Shown: positions 33,446 to 41,723, numbered from the stretch's first letter. The stretch: 49,125 bases of DNA from SAR86 cluster bacterium AG-447-A08 (GCA_003212335.1 QCQA01000009.1:1-49125); one strand, 5' to 3'. Made by a program: numbers and translations. Notes: generated by a model not told the origin, from the letters alone.

Positions 33446-34177
33446 TTATTTACTGTGCCAATCTAAGAAGTTTTTTACAGTAAGATCTGGTCTTTGTAAA
33501 ACAGATCCGTGGCCTACATTTTTCAAAACCCTAAGCTCCCCCGTATCAGAATGATTTAACATATCTTGGCTCGAAGTTAAGTTGGGATCGTGATCTCCTG
33601 TCATAATTAGGAAAGGGAAAGATATTTTTGTAAATGCCTTATTTAAATCAAATTTAGAGGCTGCTCCTAGAGATAGTCTTGCGCTTTCTATGTTCAAATG
33701 CTCATTCCAGCCTTCTGGCATTGCATGTCTCTCTATACCACTCTTATCTTGCAAAGTTAGCGCATCTTTTAGTCCTGTTTTTTGGGCTTCTATATCTGCT
33801 TTTCCTATACTTGCGTCGCTAAAAACAGCAGATATGACTCTATCAGTATGCAATGAAGAATAGGCAATTGCAGCCCTAGTGCCCCAGGCCATGCTCCATA
33901 TATGAAAGCGCTCTACATCTAAAAATTCTAGTATTTTGTTTAGGTCCTTTGAATATCTTTCAAAGGTATAAGATTCATTGTCTTGACTTAAATTAATACT
34001 CTTACCTGCTCCCCTAATATCAAAAGCAATTGTGTAGAAGGATTTCTGCAACTCTTTGGTAACAAGATCCCACATCTTCAAAGTACAACCCGCCCCATGC
34101 CAAAGCACGAGAGGCGGATTGTTCTGATTACCTTTTGTAACGAAATTTAGCTTGGCATGATCAAGCTCTAATTCCAT
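33446..34177 (-). CDS. Alpha/beta-hydrolase-fold protein with Ala at the nucleophile position
   Basis: 243 residues with the normal order of landmarks: LVLWHGAGCTLKMWD (oxyanion), FDIRGAGKS, the elbow region RFHIWSMAWGTRAAIAYSS, the acid in IMTGDHDPN and the His in VGHGSVLQRPD. The elbow normally reads G-x-S-x-G-G; here the nucleophile position is Ala97 (codon GCC), with Trp and Thr at neighbouring sites. Asp and His are kept. Either catalysis is lost or moved (Ser95 is two positions earlier), or the protein is a binding or cofactor-free enzyme. Lies between an SDR and a VOC gene with gaps of 4-13 bases. Confidence 0.82.
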   Translation of the reverse strand: MELELDHAKLNFVTKGNQNNPPLVLWHGAGCTLKMWDLVTKELQKSFYTIAFDIRGAGKSINLSQDNESYTFERYSKDLNKILEFLDVERFHIWSMAWGTRAAIAYSSLHTDRVISAVFSDASIGKADIEAQKTGLKDALTLQDKSGIERHAMPEGWNEHLNIESARLSLGAASKFDLNKAFTKISFPFLIMTGDHDPNLTSSQDMLNHSDTGELRVLKNVGHGSVLQRPDLTVKNFLDWHSK

Positions 34178-34181
34178 GAAT

Positions 34182-34574
34182 CTAGCTTAGATTAAGAATT
34201 CCACAAAGTTTGTTTCCTGATGGATCTCTTAGGTATGCTAGATATAATTTCATGCCCATGCCTTCTCTCATTCCAGGAGGGTCTTCGCAAGTAGTTCCTC
34301 CGTTATTGATTCCAGCTTCATGCCATTCATCTCCTTGTTCTGGGCTCTTAACAGCAAATCCAATCGTGCTGCCATTACCGTGTGTGGCTACTTGATCATC
34401 TATCGGTTCAGATATAAGAAACACGTTTCCATCTAAGAAATACATATATCTTTTGTGTCCTGTAGGGTTCACAGAAAGGACTCCTGGCTCTGCACCTAAA
34501 ACAGCAAAAGTGCTGTCGTAGAATTTTTTGGACTCCTCAATATCATTTGCTCCAACCATTATGTGACTGTACAT
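34182..34574 (-). CDS. VOC-superfamily (glyoxalase/dioxygenase fold) protein
   Basis: About 130 residues. SHIMVGANDIEESKKFYDSTF at the N-terminus and YLAYLRDPSGNKLCGI at the C-terminus are the typical beta-alpha-beta VOC ends; GFAVKSPEQGDEWHEAGINN sits between. The ATG at 34574 follows GGAGAGAAGA and is preferred over an in-frame ATG at 34616 that overlaps the next gene. Family members include glyoxalase I-like and lactoylglutathione lyase-like proteins; the exact reaction is unknown. Confidence 0.85.
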   Translation of the reverse strand: MYSHIMVGANDIEESKKFYDSTFAVLGAEPGVLSVNPTGHKRYMYFLDGNVFLISEPIDDQVATHGNGSTIGFAVKSPEQGDEWHEAGINNGGTTCEDPPGMREGMGMKLYLAYLRDPSGNKLCGILNLS

Positions 34575-34618
34575 TCTTCTCTCTCCTTTATTTTGTATAC
34601 AAACAGATTCAAACATAA

Positions 34619-35269
34619 TTATTTTTTAAACAAAACAACATTTTTAGTCGGTATTTCGATTCTCCATGACATCATTGATGCAATAAACTCAAAGGTTTCC
34701 TCTGTATAAAAGACAACGTGAGTTGGGTCTTTTCTGTAATACCAGTCGTTAAAGTTAATAGAGTCATCATAAAAATTAGTCATAATTCCAAGCCAGCCTC
34801 CAACCTCTAAGAGAGAGTTAAGTGTGTGAAATTCTTTATTAGGGCTATAAAAATGTTCAACTGTTTCAGTGCAAGTTATAAAGTCATACTTTTTATTTAA
34901 ACAAGACACGTCGGGGAAAAAATATGGGTCATAGAGGTCAATTATGTAACCATCCTCTTTAAACATTTCTGCTAATGCCGGGCCGGGCCCGCACCCATAA
35001 TCTAGCCCTCTAGCATCTCGTTTTAGTTTATCGGTAATGGGGGCATATAAAGCTGACAAAAATTTACGGTAATTAGAGTCGTAGATATTGTTGTTGTGCT
35101 GAGAATATCTTTCTTGCTCTTCTTTACGGGGTAGGTGTTCTGTAGAACTTACAAAAAAAGCTCGGCAAAACATACAATTAAAATAGTCTTTCCCATCTAA
35201 ATCACCCATCGAGCTAATCTCAGAGCCTAGGCAAACAGGACAATTAACATTCGATAGATTTTTAGACAC
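34619..35269 (-). CDS. Class I SAM-dependent methyltransferase with N-terminal zinc ribbon
   Basis: 216 residues. Residues 10-40 hold a four-cysteine zinc ribbon (NCPVCLGSEI and YFNCMFCRAF). The methyltransferase core follows: RGLDYGCGPGPALAEMF (motif I), IDLYDPYFFPD, CTETVEHFYSPNKEFHTL. This ribbon-plus-methyltransferase layout is seen in sugar- or metabolite-modifying enzymes. The start is GTG at 35269. Upstream is the longest gene-free stretch of the window. Substrate unknown. Confidence 0.82.
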   Translation of the reverse strand: MSKNLSNVNCPVCLGSEISSMGDLDGKDYFNCMFCRAFFVSSTEHLPRKEEQERYSQHNNNIYDSNYRKFLSALYAPITDKLKRDARGLDYGCGPGPALAEMFKEDGYIIDLYDPYFFPDVSCLNKKYDFITCTETVEHFYSPNKEFHTLNSLLEVGGWLGIMTNFYDDSINFNDWYYRKDPTHVVFYTEETFEFIASMMSWRIEIPTKNVVLFKK

Positions 35270-35486
35270 GTTAAAGAATAAGTTATAAATCTAGGCATGA
35301 AACAGAGCACCGACAAGAAACGGTACAGCTTCCGTTACTAGAAACGAGGGGGTTCATGCATGTGTTATATTATTAATGGTCTCTTTCATTCTATAATAAA
35401 GTTATAGATTTACTTAATCTGCTGTAATAAATGGATCGGCAATCACCGGGCTTGGTCCTAATTAAAACTTGCTGTTGGGGATATAA
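35270..35486. other. Intergenic region with a possible 14-codon leader ORF
   Basis: Divergent spacer of 217 bases. It holds a 14-codon ORF at 35297-35341 (MKQSTDKKRYSFRY) whose codons end in C far more often than in neighbouring genes (ACC, GAC, TAC, AGC, TTC, TAC). A short stem AACGG/CCGTT lies within it. I recognise no tRNA, riboswitch or attenuator. GGGG precedes the ATG of the next gene. Confidence 0.3.
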
Positions 35487-37313
35487 ATGCAAAAAACTTT
35501 TAAATATTTAGGATACTCGGTTTTAGTTCTATCGGTGGTTTTTTCACTATACCTTTTAAATCTTTTCTCAAAAAAGCCTTATTCGCTTGATCACTTTCTT
35601 GCGAAAGAATTAATTGTTGGAATATTAGATTCACCTGAATCTATGACCTATCTAGGTATATTCGATGACTATAACCTGATATTCAATCACAACCATAAGC
35701 TTACAGTCTCAAGCCTAGAAAAAGGTAAAGAAGAGTATCTAGAAAATCTGCAGAGACTTGATACTCTCAAACGTTATGAGATTGATGAGCTAAGTAAAAA
35801 TCAACAAATTACCCACAAAATAGCAGTATTTGATACCGAAATAGATATTGAAAGGTTTGAAAGGTTTAGATACCACAGCTATCCGTTCAATCAGATAAGT
35901 GGCAATCATTTAAATTTGGTTGAATTTATGACAGATACACACCCTGTGAGAAATGAAAACGAGGCAAGAGATTATATCGAAAGAGTAAAAATGTTCGATG
36001 ATTCTCTTAAGGCAAATCTGGTTTGGCTGGGGGAGCAAAAAAAGTTAGGAATATTCGCACCCAAATTTGTCTTCGATCATGTAATTCGTCAACTTGAAGA
36101 GATGATTGAATATGGGGATTCTGAAAATCCTTTGGTGCAGGTATTCTCAAAAAAGATAAGTGACATTGGTATGCCAGAAGAGAAAAGGAATGAACTCTTA
36201 ATTGAGCTTAGAAGAACTATTGATTTAGAGGTGAGACCGGGCTTCGAGTTAATCTTGGGTTATATGCTAGATAACTACGAGAATGCTAATGAATATCATG
36301 GTGTTTGGTCCCTTCCTGAGGGGAATGACTTTTATGCATTAAGACTTAAATCTTATACAACTACTGATTATAGCGCTGAGGAGATTCATCAAATCGGACT
36401 GGCAGAGGTTGCCAGAATTGAAAATAGAATGAGGGATATATTCATCGAGCTAGGCTATGAAATAAACAAACCGATAGGCGAGATGATGAGTGATCTAAAC
36501 GAAGATCCGAAGTTTTTGTATGCTGATACGCCTGACAGAAAAGAAATTGTCATTCGAGACTACAACAAAATGGTTAAAGAGGCCGAAGAAGATGTCAGAC
36601 CATACTTTAATGAGTTCCCAAAGAGCACTGTCGAAGTGAGGGCTGTGCCTGAATACTCTGAAAAAACCGCTGCGGGAGGATACTATCAATCACCAAGCTT
36701 AGACGGGTCTCGACCTGGGGTATTTTATGCAAACCTCTATGACATAAAACAAACTCCAAAATTTGGAATGAGAACACTCACATTTCACGAGGCTGTACCT
36801 GGACATCACTTTCAAATAGCTTTGAACCTAGAAAATGAAGATTTGACCTTATACCGCAGGCTTGGTTATAGAACTTCTGCGTTCACGGAGGGTTGGGCCC
36901 TATACTCAGAACAACTTGCTGTTGAAGTGGGAATGACGAAAGATCTCTATGATGAATTGGGGGTACTTCAGAGTGAAATGTTCAGAGCCAATAGATTGGT
37001 TGTCGATACAGGCTTACATCATAAGAAGTGGACCAGAGAAGAGGCCATGGATTATATGAAGAAAACAACTGGAATGTCTGATACAGAAGTACGGGTCGAG
37101 ATAGAGAGATATATTGTCTGGCCTGCTCAAGCAACAAGCTACAAAATGGGAATGCTTAAGATCTTGGAATTGAGAGATAGAGCAAAAAATAAAATGGGTA
37201 ACAAATTTGATCTAAAAGAATTTCATTCCTTGGTTTTGAATCAGGGTATTGTTCCATTGTTCGTGCTTGAGGATTTGGTTGATGAATGGATTGAAGCTGA
37301 AACGAGAAGCTAA
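35487..37313 (+). CDS. DUF885 family protein, putative membrane-anchored metallopeptidase
   Basis: 608 residues. An N-terminal transmembrane segment (YLGYSVLVLSVVFSLYLLNL) is followed by a mostly helical domain. Near residue 433, HEAVPGHHFQIAL matches the conserved HExxxGHH motif of DUF885, and FTEGWALYSEQLAVE downstream supplies a further Glu, consistent with an M3/M32-like zinc peptidase fold. The C-terminal WPAQATSYKMGMLKILELRDRA is also typical. Probably faces the periplasm. No experimental activity can be inferred for this member. Stand-alone gene on the plus strand. Confidence 0.87.
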   Translation: MQKTFKYLGYSVLVLSVVFSLYLLNLFSKKPYSLDHFLAKELIVGILDSPESMTYLGIFDDYNLIFNHNHKLTVSSLEKGKEEYLENLQRLDTLKRYEIDELSKNQQITHKIAVFDTEIDIERFERFRYHSYPFNQISGNHLNLVEFMTDTHPVRNENEARDYIERVKMFDDSLKANLVWLGEQKKLGIFAPKFVFDHVIRQLEEMIEYGDSENPLVQVFSKKISDIGMPEEKRNELLIELRRTIDLEVRPGFELILGYMLDNYENANEYHGVWSLPEGNDFYALRLKSYTTTDYSAEEIHQIGLAEVARIENRMRDIFIELGYEINKPIGEMMSDLNEDPKFLYADTPDRKEIVIRDYNKMVKEAEEDVRPYFNEFPKSTVEVRAVPEYSEKTAAGGYYQSPSLDGSRPGVFYANLYDIKQTPKFGMRTLTFHEAVPGHHFQIALNLENEDLTLYRRLGYRTSAFTEGWALYSEQLAVEVGMTKDLYDELGVLQSEMFRANRLVVDTGLHHKKWTREEAMDYMKKTTGMSDTEVRVEIERYIVWPAQATSYKMGMLKILELRDRAKNKMGNKFDLKEFHSLVLNQGIVPLFVLEDLVDEWIEAETRS

Positions 37314-37347
37314 TAGCAGATTATTTTTGTGTTCCTTAGGAAGCGCT

Positions 37348-37737
37348 TTATTTTTTTAATAAGAACACAATAACTGTGCTTTGAATAAAGAACATAAACC
37401 CAAAGAACAATACATTTAACGGAACCTTTAAAACTTCGGGTTCGATTATCCCCTCTCCTACGGGCTGCCCACCATATAAAGGCATCAATAGAGCCCCGAT
37501 AACAAAACCAAAATGAATACATAGGCTCAATACGCCTGCCAGCATTTCGCTATTCCTCTTCCACAATAAATAGAATCCTACACAAAAAACTAAAAAGTTA
37601 GTTGAAAGTCGCCAGGCCTCATGAACTCGAGCATGGGAGTCCCAGTCAGGGTTGAGCAAATGAGAGGTACTAACATCTACTAGAATTGGCAGGATGCCTC
37701 CAGATATAAGGCAAATAGTTGTCAAAATTTTGGTCAT
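37348..37737 (-). CDS. Four-helix membrane protein of unknown function next to merC-like gene
   Basis: About 129 residues with four transmembrane helices (KILTTICLISGGILPILVDV, LSTNFLVFCVGFYLLW, VLSLCIHFGFVIGALLMP, LNVLFFGFMFFIQST). The frame is open further upstream, overlapping the merC-like gene, but ATG at 37737 gives a non-overlapping gene and is preferred. SHARVHEAWRLS between helices 1 and 2 carries two histidines. No known family is recognised. Follows the merC-like gene after 28 bases, so likely co-transcribed. Confidence 0.65.
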   Translation of the reverse strand: MTKILTTICLISGGILPILVDVSTSHLLNPDWDSHARVHEAWRLSTNFLVFCVGFYLLWKRNSEMLAGVLSLCIHFGFVIGALLMPLYGGQPVGEGIIEPEVLKVPLNVLFFGFMFFIQSTVIVFLLKK

Positions 37738-37765
37738 CTGACCTGCGAGACTGGGTTTAAGAAAT

Positions 37766-38164
37766 TTAATGACACGTATCACAGTCTGTCTGTCTACAGA
37801 GTCTGTAATTCTTGAAATGAGAAAAGGCAACAAGCAAGGCCCCAATTGTGGTGAAGGACTTTTCTCCTAATTCTCCCCAAATCTGCACCCCCAAAGAAAT
37901 AGCAAAAATAAGACAAAGAAGGCCGAAGAGTCCGAGAAGAAAGTAACTGTAAGTTTTATGATTTCTCACTCCTGCTATAAGCGCATATAGGCTGAGGGGA
38001 ATAGCCATAGCCAAAACTAAGTAGTGAACAAGTTCATTGTCATAAGAAAAAGAAATATAACTTGAAAGCAGAACAAGAAAAGAAGGCATGAACAAGCAAT
38101 GCGCAACGCAAATCAGCGAAAGGCTAATAGCTGTCTTATCCGTATATTCTTGAGTAGTTCTCAT
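37766..38164 (-). CDS. MerC-domain membrane protein
   Basis: 132 residues, four helices. Helix 1 contains CVAHCLFMPSFLVLL, the CxxxC-type metal site of MerC-like proteins, and the C-terminus ends CRQTDCDTCH, a second cysteine/histidine cluster. The family takes its name from mercury-resistance operons, but many chromosomal members lie beside zinc- or iron-homeostasis genes. No other mer gene is present here, so mercury transport should not be assumed. ATG start. A four-helix protein gene follows. Confidence 0.83.
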   Translation of the reverse strand: MRTTQEYTDKTAISLSLICVAHCLFMPSFLVLLSSYISFSYDNELVHYLVLAMAIPLSLYALIAGVRNHKTYSYFLLGLFGLLCLIFAISLGVQIWGELGEKSFTTIGALLVAFSHFKNYRLCRQTDCDTCH

Positions 38165-38242
38165 TTTTTCTATCAGGGCGAAGCACTTTAAATTATTAAA
38201 TTAAATAATTCAAATTATTGCTAAGGATTGAGTCAAATACTT

Positions 38243-39607
38243 TTACTGTGGAAGAAGGGTTTTCAATCTCTCAGCTTCTCGAAGCCCTGTATATAAAGCA
38301 GCGTGGGCAAAGCCATACTCATTAAGACTTGTAGCCTCGCCAGCAAAAAAAACTTTACTAGCAATTGGGCTTCCTAGCTCTGTTCTTAATTTCTCATCGT
38401 CTTGGTTATGCCCTGCACTTGAATAAGATCCGAGGATATAAGGCTCTTTACCCCATCTTGTTATTAGATAGTTTTCAGGGTCAGGTATTTCTTGACCATA
38501 AGCTGAACGAAGAGAATTCATCGCCTTCTTAATAATAAAATCATCAGTTTTGTCTTCCATTGCCCTTGAAAAATCTCCTGAATAAAACGAATAAAGAATA
38601 GGTTTTCCAGATATAACCTCATTACTAAGCCAGGTAGTAAAAGCGTGGCGATCTTCTCTCTCAATAAAAATATTATTTGATTGACCCCAAAAATTGTAGG
38701 GAAATTGAAATATGACTTTATTAACATTTCCCCAATTTATGCCATTTATAGCCTCCTGCTTGGCCTGCGTAAGTTCCGGCTGAAATTTAATCATACCTTT
38801 TTGCAATACTCCTAGGGGAACAGTGACAATAACAGCATCGGCGGAATATTTGATATTTTTTACATAAACGTTAACTCCGTCAGAAGAGTAATCTATCTTT
38901 GTTACTGGACTGTTAAGCTTTATATCTAAACCCTGGGATAGATAGTTTGTAAATTGATCAAACCCTCCAAAAACTTCTTCATCCTCTCCGGCGCTCTCCA
39001 TATACTCCGCTTCAGTTATAAGAGCACCTATAGGTAATTTTTCAATATCCTCTGCGGCACTAAGCTCGATGTTTTGAAGGTAGGCTTGAAAGACAACATT
39101 TGGGGCAAAGGATAGCAAGCCGAAATTCCTCAACGAATCGATAACGTCTTTTAGCGTACTCGAAGGTCGAAAAAAAGAAGCAGCATAAGCGGCCAATGCT
39201 ATCCTTGTATCAATTTTATTAAACTCTTCTTCGGTTAAGCCTACTGCATCGCCATCTTTGTTAAATAGTTGAAAGGCTGTAGGGCTCAATGGTGTTATGT
39301 GCGTTTCTATATTTAGCTGATCTTTCAATCCCATTAAGCGGTTACTATCTAATTTATTACTGTGAATCCAATTTGCACCTCTCTCTACAGGAAATCCTAG
39401 GGACCTGTCTGTGTAAATTCTTCCTCCGATTCGTTCACTTGCTTCGAGAACAGTTACTGCATAGCCTGAGTCATGAAGTTCTTTCGCCGCTCCCAGTCCG
39501 GCTATTCCAGCTCCGACAACAATTACCTGATTGTTCTGCTGTTCTGAAAAAGATGCTGTTGAAAGCATAAAAATAATTAACAATGAAATAAAATTAAACA
39601 GTTTCAT
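38243..39607 (-). CDS. Exported flavin-dependent amine oxidase
   Basis: About 454 residues with a signal peptide (FNFISLLIIFMLSTASFS). The FAD-binding motif GAGIAGLGAAKELHDSGYAV is followed by EASERIGGRIYTDRSLGFPVERGANWIH, the monoamine/polyamine oxidase signature, and the C-terminal VFFAGEATSLNEYGFAHAALYTG. ATG 39607, preceded by GGGGAGG, is chosen over an upstream in-frame start at 39643. It would oxidise a primary, secondary or polyamine in the periplasm, releasing H2O2. Divergent from a TetR gene with an operator-like dyad between them. Amine substrate unknown. Confidence 0.9.
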   Translation of the reverse strand: MKLFNFISLLIIFMLSTASFSEQQNNQVIVVGAGIAGLGAAKELHDSGYAVTVLEASERIGGRIYTDRSLGFPVERGANWIHSNKLDSNRLMGLKDQLNIETHITPLSPTAFQLFNKDGDAVGLTEEEFNKIDTRIALAAYAASFFRPSSTLKDVIDSLRNFGLLSFAPNVVFQAYLQNIELSAAEDIEKLPIGALITEAEYMESAGEDEEVFGGFDQFTNYLSQGLDIKLNSPVTKIDYSSDGVNVYVKNIKYSADAVIVTVPLGVLQKGMIKFQPELTQAKQEAINGINWGNVNKVIFQFPYNFWGQSNNIFIEREDRHAFTTWLSNEVISGKPILYSFYSGDFSRAMEDKTDDFIIKKAMNSLRSAYGQEIPDPENYLITRWGKEPYILGSYSSAGHNQDDEKLRTELGSPIASKVFFAGEATSLNEYGFAHAALYTGLREAERLKTLLPQ

Positions 39608-39634
39608 AACTAAACCTCCCCGTAGACCATATAA

Positions 39635-39652
39635 TACGAGCAATTACTCGCA
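39635..39652. promoter_or_regulatory. Probable TetR operator between amine oxidase and TetR genes
   Basis: An 18-base imperfect palindrome with core CGAG-N6-CTCG, matching its reverse complement at 14 of 18 positions. A further ACTCGCA copy lies just downstream, before the TetR ATG. Position between divergent genes fits a shared operator. Confidence 0.5.
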
Positions 39653-39667
39653 ATAAAAACTCGCATT

Positions 39668-40246
39668 ATGAAAACAGCTCTTTTAAGAAAAAAACCCAAG
39701 CAAAAAAGGTCAAAGCTGATGGTCGACAATATCCTTGAAGCATCTATTCGCGTTTTGAAGCATCACCCCTATCAGCAATTCACCACCAACCGAGTAGCAG
39801 AAGCAGCAGGAATAAGTATTGGATCCCTATATCAATACTTTCCCAATAAACAATCAATACTTTTGGAATTGGAAATAAGAGCCGTTAACGAAATGATAGA
39901 AAATGTAGAAAAACTTCTTTTTGACAGCAAATTTCAACCAGAGCGACGTCTTTATCGTGCTATCGAATATTTTTTTATTACAGAATCTGCATTCTATGAA
40001 ATTCCCTTTAGTTCTAATTTTGAGTATCCCACCCAGCTAAATAGAATAAAAAATAGCATTGACTCTTATTTAAGATCAAATGGATATATTGATAAAAAAG
40101 TAGACACTTTCTTGTCAGAATACCTTGTTGTCTTGGTAAGTGGGATAGCTGAACAACTGGGCAGAAGAAGTGATATTAGAAACCTTAAACCTTGGACTGA
40201 AATGACCTTTGACCTTGTAATGCATAGCATCCAATCTCATAAATAA
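39668..40246 (+). CDS. TetR/AcrR-family regulator
   Basis: 192 residues. The HTH domain FTTNRVAEAAGISIGSLYQYF followed by PNKQSILLELE lies at residues 38-70; the N-terminus is very basic (LLRKKPKQKRSK). The C-terminal domain is unassigned. Divergent from the amine oxidase across 60 bases with the dyad at 39635-39652, so it probably controls that gene. Converges with the phosphatase-like gene. Confidence 0.9.
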   Translation: MKTALLRKKPKQKRSKLMVDNILEASIRVLKHHPYQQFTTNRVAEAAGISIGSLYQYFPNKQSILLELEIRAVNEMIENVEKLLFDSKFQPERRLYRAIEYFFITESAFYEIPFSSNFEYPTQLNRIKNSIDSYLRSNGYIDKKVDTFLSEYLVVLVSGIAEQLGRRSDIRNLKPWTEMTFDLVMHSIQSHK

Positions 40247-40270
40247 AGTTATTTCTAGCTATCTAAAATA

Positions 40271-40783
40271 TTATGCAGGGCCTCTTTCTTCTAGAAAAGC
40301 TCTCCAAGTCTTATTTGGAGTCCATACAGCCTTCATATCGCTAACGATTTCATTATGGGTTAGCTTCAATACATCTCTTCTATATTTATATACGAAAGCA
40401 GATACCCTCATATTGGCAGCACAATGAACCCAAATCTTCTTTCCTTTATGTCTTTCTATATTCGATACAAAATCTTCAAAATCTTTGATAGAAGGGTTGT
40501 TAAAGTCTACTGGAATATGAATATACTCCACTTCTTCAGCATCAAAGATTTCTGCTTCGTTGATAACAGCTCCTTCAAGAATAGAGTTGGGTGCTAGATT
40601 GATTACTAGTTCGTATCCGGTCTTTGCCAACAACTTCAATTGTTGTTTGCCTGGCTGTCCAGATGTTTCAAACAAGCCGGGAACATTATGATAGTTATAG
40701 ATTTTTGTAAGATCTTTTGCTGGAAAGCTACCAAACAGTATTCGCTTTAAGATATTTGTGAGAAATCCAAATATATTTTTCAT
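40271..40783 (-). CDS. Protein tyrosine/dual-specificity phosphatase-like protein
   Basis: 170 residues. The active-site loop is VHCAANMRVSAF (CX5R: Cys...Arg), with the probable general acid Asp in IPVDFNNPS and the N-terminal YNYHNVPGLFETSGQPG typical of the DUF442/BLH-like phosphatase group. The first 20 residues (IFGFLTNILKRILFG) are hydrophobic and amphipathic and may tether it to the membrane. ATG start. Followed by two short genes on the same strand. Substrate unknown. Confidence 0.83.
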   Translation of the reverse strand: MKNIFGFLTNILKRILFGSFPAKDLTKIYNYHNVPGLFETSGQPGKQQLKLLAKTGYELVINLAPNSILEGAVINEAEIFDAEEVEYIHIPVDFNNPSIKDFEDFVSNIERHKGKKIWVHCAANMRVSAFVYKYRRDVLKLTHNEIVSDMKAVWTPNKTWRAFLEERGPA

Positions 40784-40807
40784 CTAAGACTTCTACGGCT
40801 TCTACGG

Positions 40808-40978
40808 CTATTTATCGTTTTTGTTTCTTGGCTTTCTCCAACCAATCGCGGCACCAATTGCTACACCAACTGCAATCCACACCGGTTCATTTGTTGCAGC
40901 AAAGGCTGCAGCACCTATTGCAGTACCTACACCAATCCAGTTTTCTGCATCACGAGAAGTCTCAGTCTTTTTATCCAT
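40808..40978 (-). CDS. Small membrane protein with glycine-rich helices (56 aa)
   Basis: A 56-residue reading frame with ATG at 40978 and TAG at 40810-40808. It has a polar N-terminus (MDKKTETSRDAENW) and two short hydrophobic segments, IGVGTAIGAAAFAA and WIAVGVAIGAAIGW, separated by TNEPV, then a basic tail (RKPRNKNDK). The GxxxG-like spacing resembles glycine-zipper membrane peptides. No family recognised. Codon use looks like that of the neighbours, and it fills an otherwise empty gap, so it is probably real. Confidence 0.6.
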   Translation of the reverse strand: MDKKTETSRDAENWIGVGTAIGAAAFAATNEPVWIAVGVAIGAAIGWRKPRNKNDK

Positions 40979-41020
40979 TTAATTTATTTCTATTTTAATA
41001 CAAATCATATTTTCTAATTC

Positions 41021-41191
41021 TCATGGATTTAATAGGTCTATGAGAGAATTATTCTCATCCACAATCCTGTGTCGTATGCCTTTTTGTTTTACCATCTGCT
41101 TCATGACACGAAAAGCATCGGCTTCATTCGTTTTGGTTTGATAGTGTTGCCATTTGCCCCATCTGTCTTGCCACTGAATCTTATACTTCAT
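41021..41191 (-). CDS. Small conserved-looking protein of unknown function (56 aa)
   Basis: A 56-residue reading frame from ATG 41191 to TGA 41023-41021. It reads as a compact two-layer protein: KYKIQWQDRWGKWQHYQTK, then a helix NEADAFRVMKQMVKQKG, then a strand IRHRIVDENNSLIDLLNP. The strand-helix-strand form and the pattern W-x-x-Y...A...R-x-R-I-V-D resemble short proteins seen in many marine bacteria and phages, though I cannot name a family. Same strand as its neighbours; no strong SD seen. Confidence 0.6.
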   Translation of the reverse strand: MKYKIQWQDRWGKWQHYQTKTNEADAFRVMKQMVKQKGIRHRIVDENNSLIDLLNP

Positions 41192-41236
41192 TTGTACTTT
41201 ATCGAAATCTATGAACTGTAAAGGGTGAAGGCTTGG

Positions 41237-41596
41237 TTAACCAAAGCCGACATTACAGAATCCAGAATATACAATCAATAGCCCATCCTCGATAGAGCTT
41301 AATCTTCCTTCTACGCCCATATCTCCTCCTATCAGATAAACAGTACCTTTTTCTGTTTCACCCGCCCTAAAGATTTGCTGAGCATCGAGGTTAGATAGAA
41401 GAGAATTTTCCATAGGCAATGATATTCCATCACCAAATATATCCCAAATATCCTCGTAGCCAGCCGTGCCAACCCAAGCACCTGAAGTAAGTTCATAAGC
41501 TTCGCCAGTCATGAAACTGCAGCTGACGGTTGCCGCTTGAATATTTGATGACGAGAACAAAGTAAACAAGAGTATTGTTAGGTAGTATTTTTTCAT
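41237..41596 (-). CDS. Small exported protein of unknown function
   Basis: 119 residues. Signal peptide (YYLTILLFTLFSSSNIQA, then ATVSC). The mature domain has a Cys near its start (VSCSFMTGEAYEL) and one near its end (VYSGFCNVGFG) that could pair. No motif or family recognised. ATG start; about 45 bases upstream of the 56-residue gene and 127 downstream of the GFA gene. Confidence 0.65.
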   Translation of the reverse strand: MKKYYLTILLFTLFSSSNIQAATVSCSFMTGEAYELTSGAWVGTAGYEDIWDIFGDGISLPMENSLLSNLDAQQIFRAGETEKGTVYLIGGDMGVEGRLSSIEDGLLIVYSGFCNVGFG

Positions 41597-41723
41597 AAGC
41601 CCTCTTTTGTGGTTAATTTTTAAAATTTAGCAGATTTTTTTTGAAATTTCTTTGTCTAATAAAGTTAATAAATGAAACTACTCCACTTTAATATAGTATT
41701 TTGGAACAGTGAATAAAACTTCT

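Noticed and set aside
35342-35486. Possible riboswitch or structured leader before the DUF885 gene
   Set aside because: GGGG and short pairings are present, but no known aptamer core was recognised.
37310-37522. Open frame of 70 codons overlapping the four-helix membrane protein gene
   Set aside because: A frame shadow of the longer hydrophobic gene, with no start signal of its own.
40791-40808. Tandem 9-base repeat (TTCTACGGC twice)
   Set aside because: Only two copies and no wider repeat or array.
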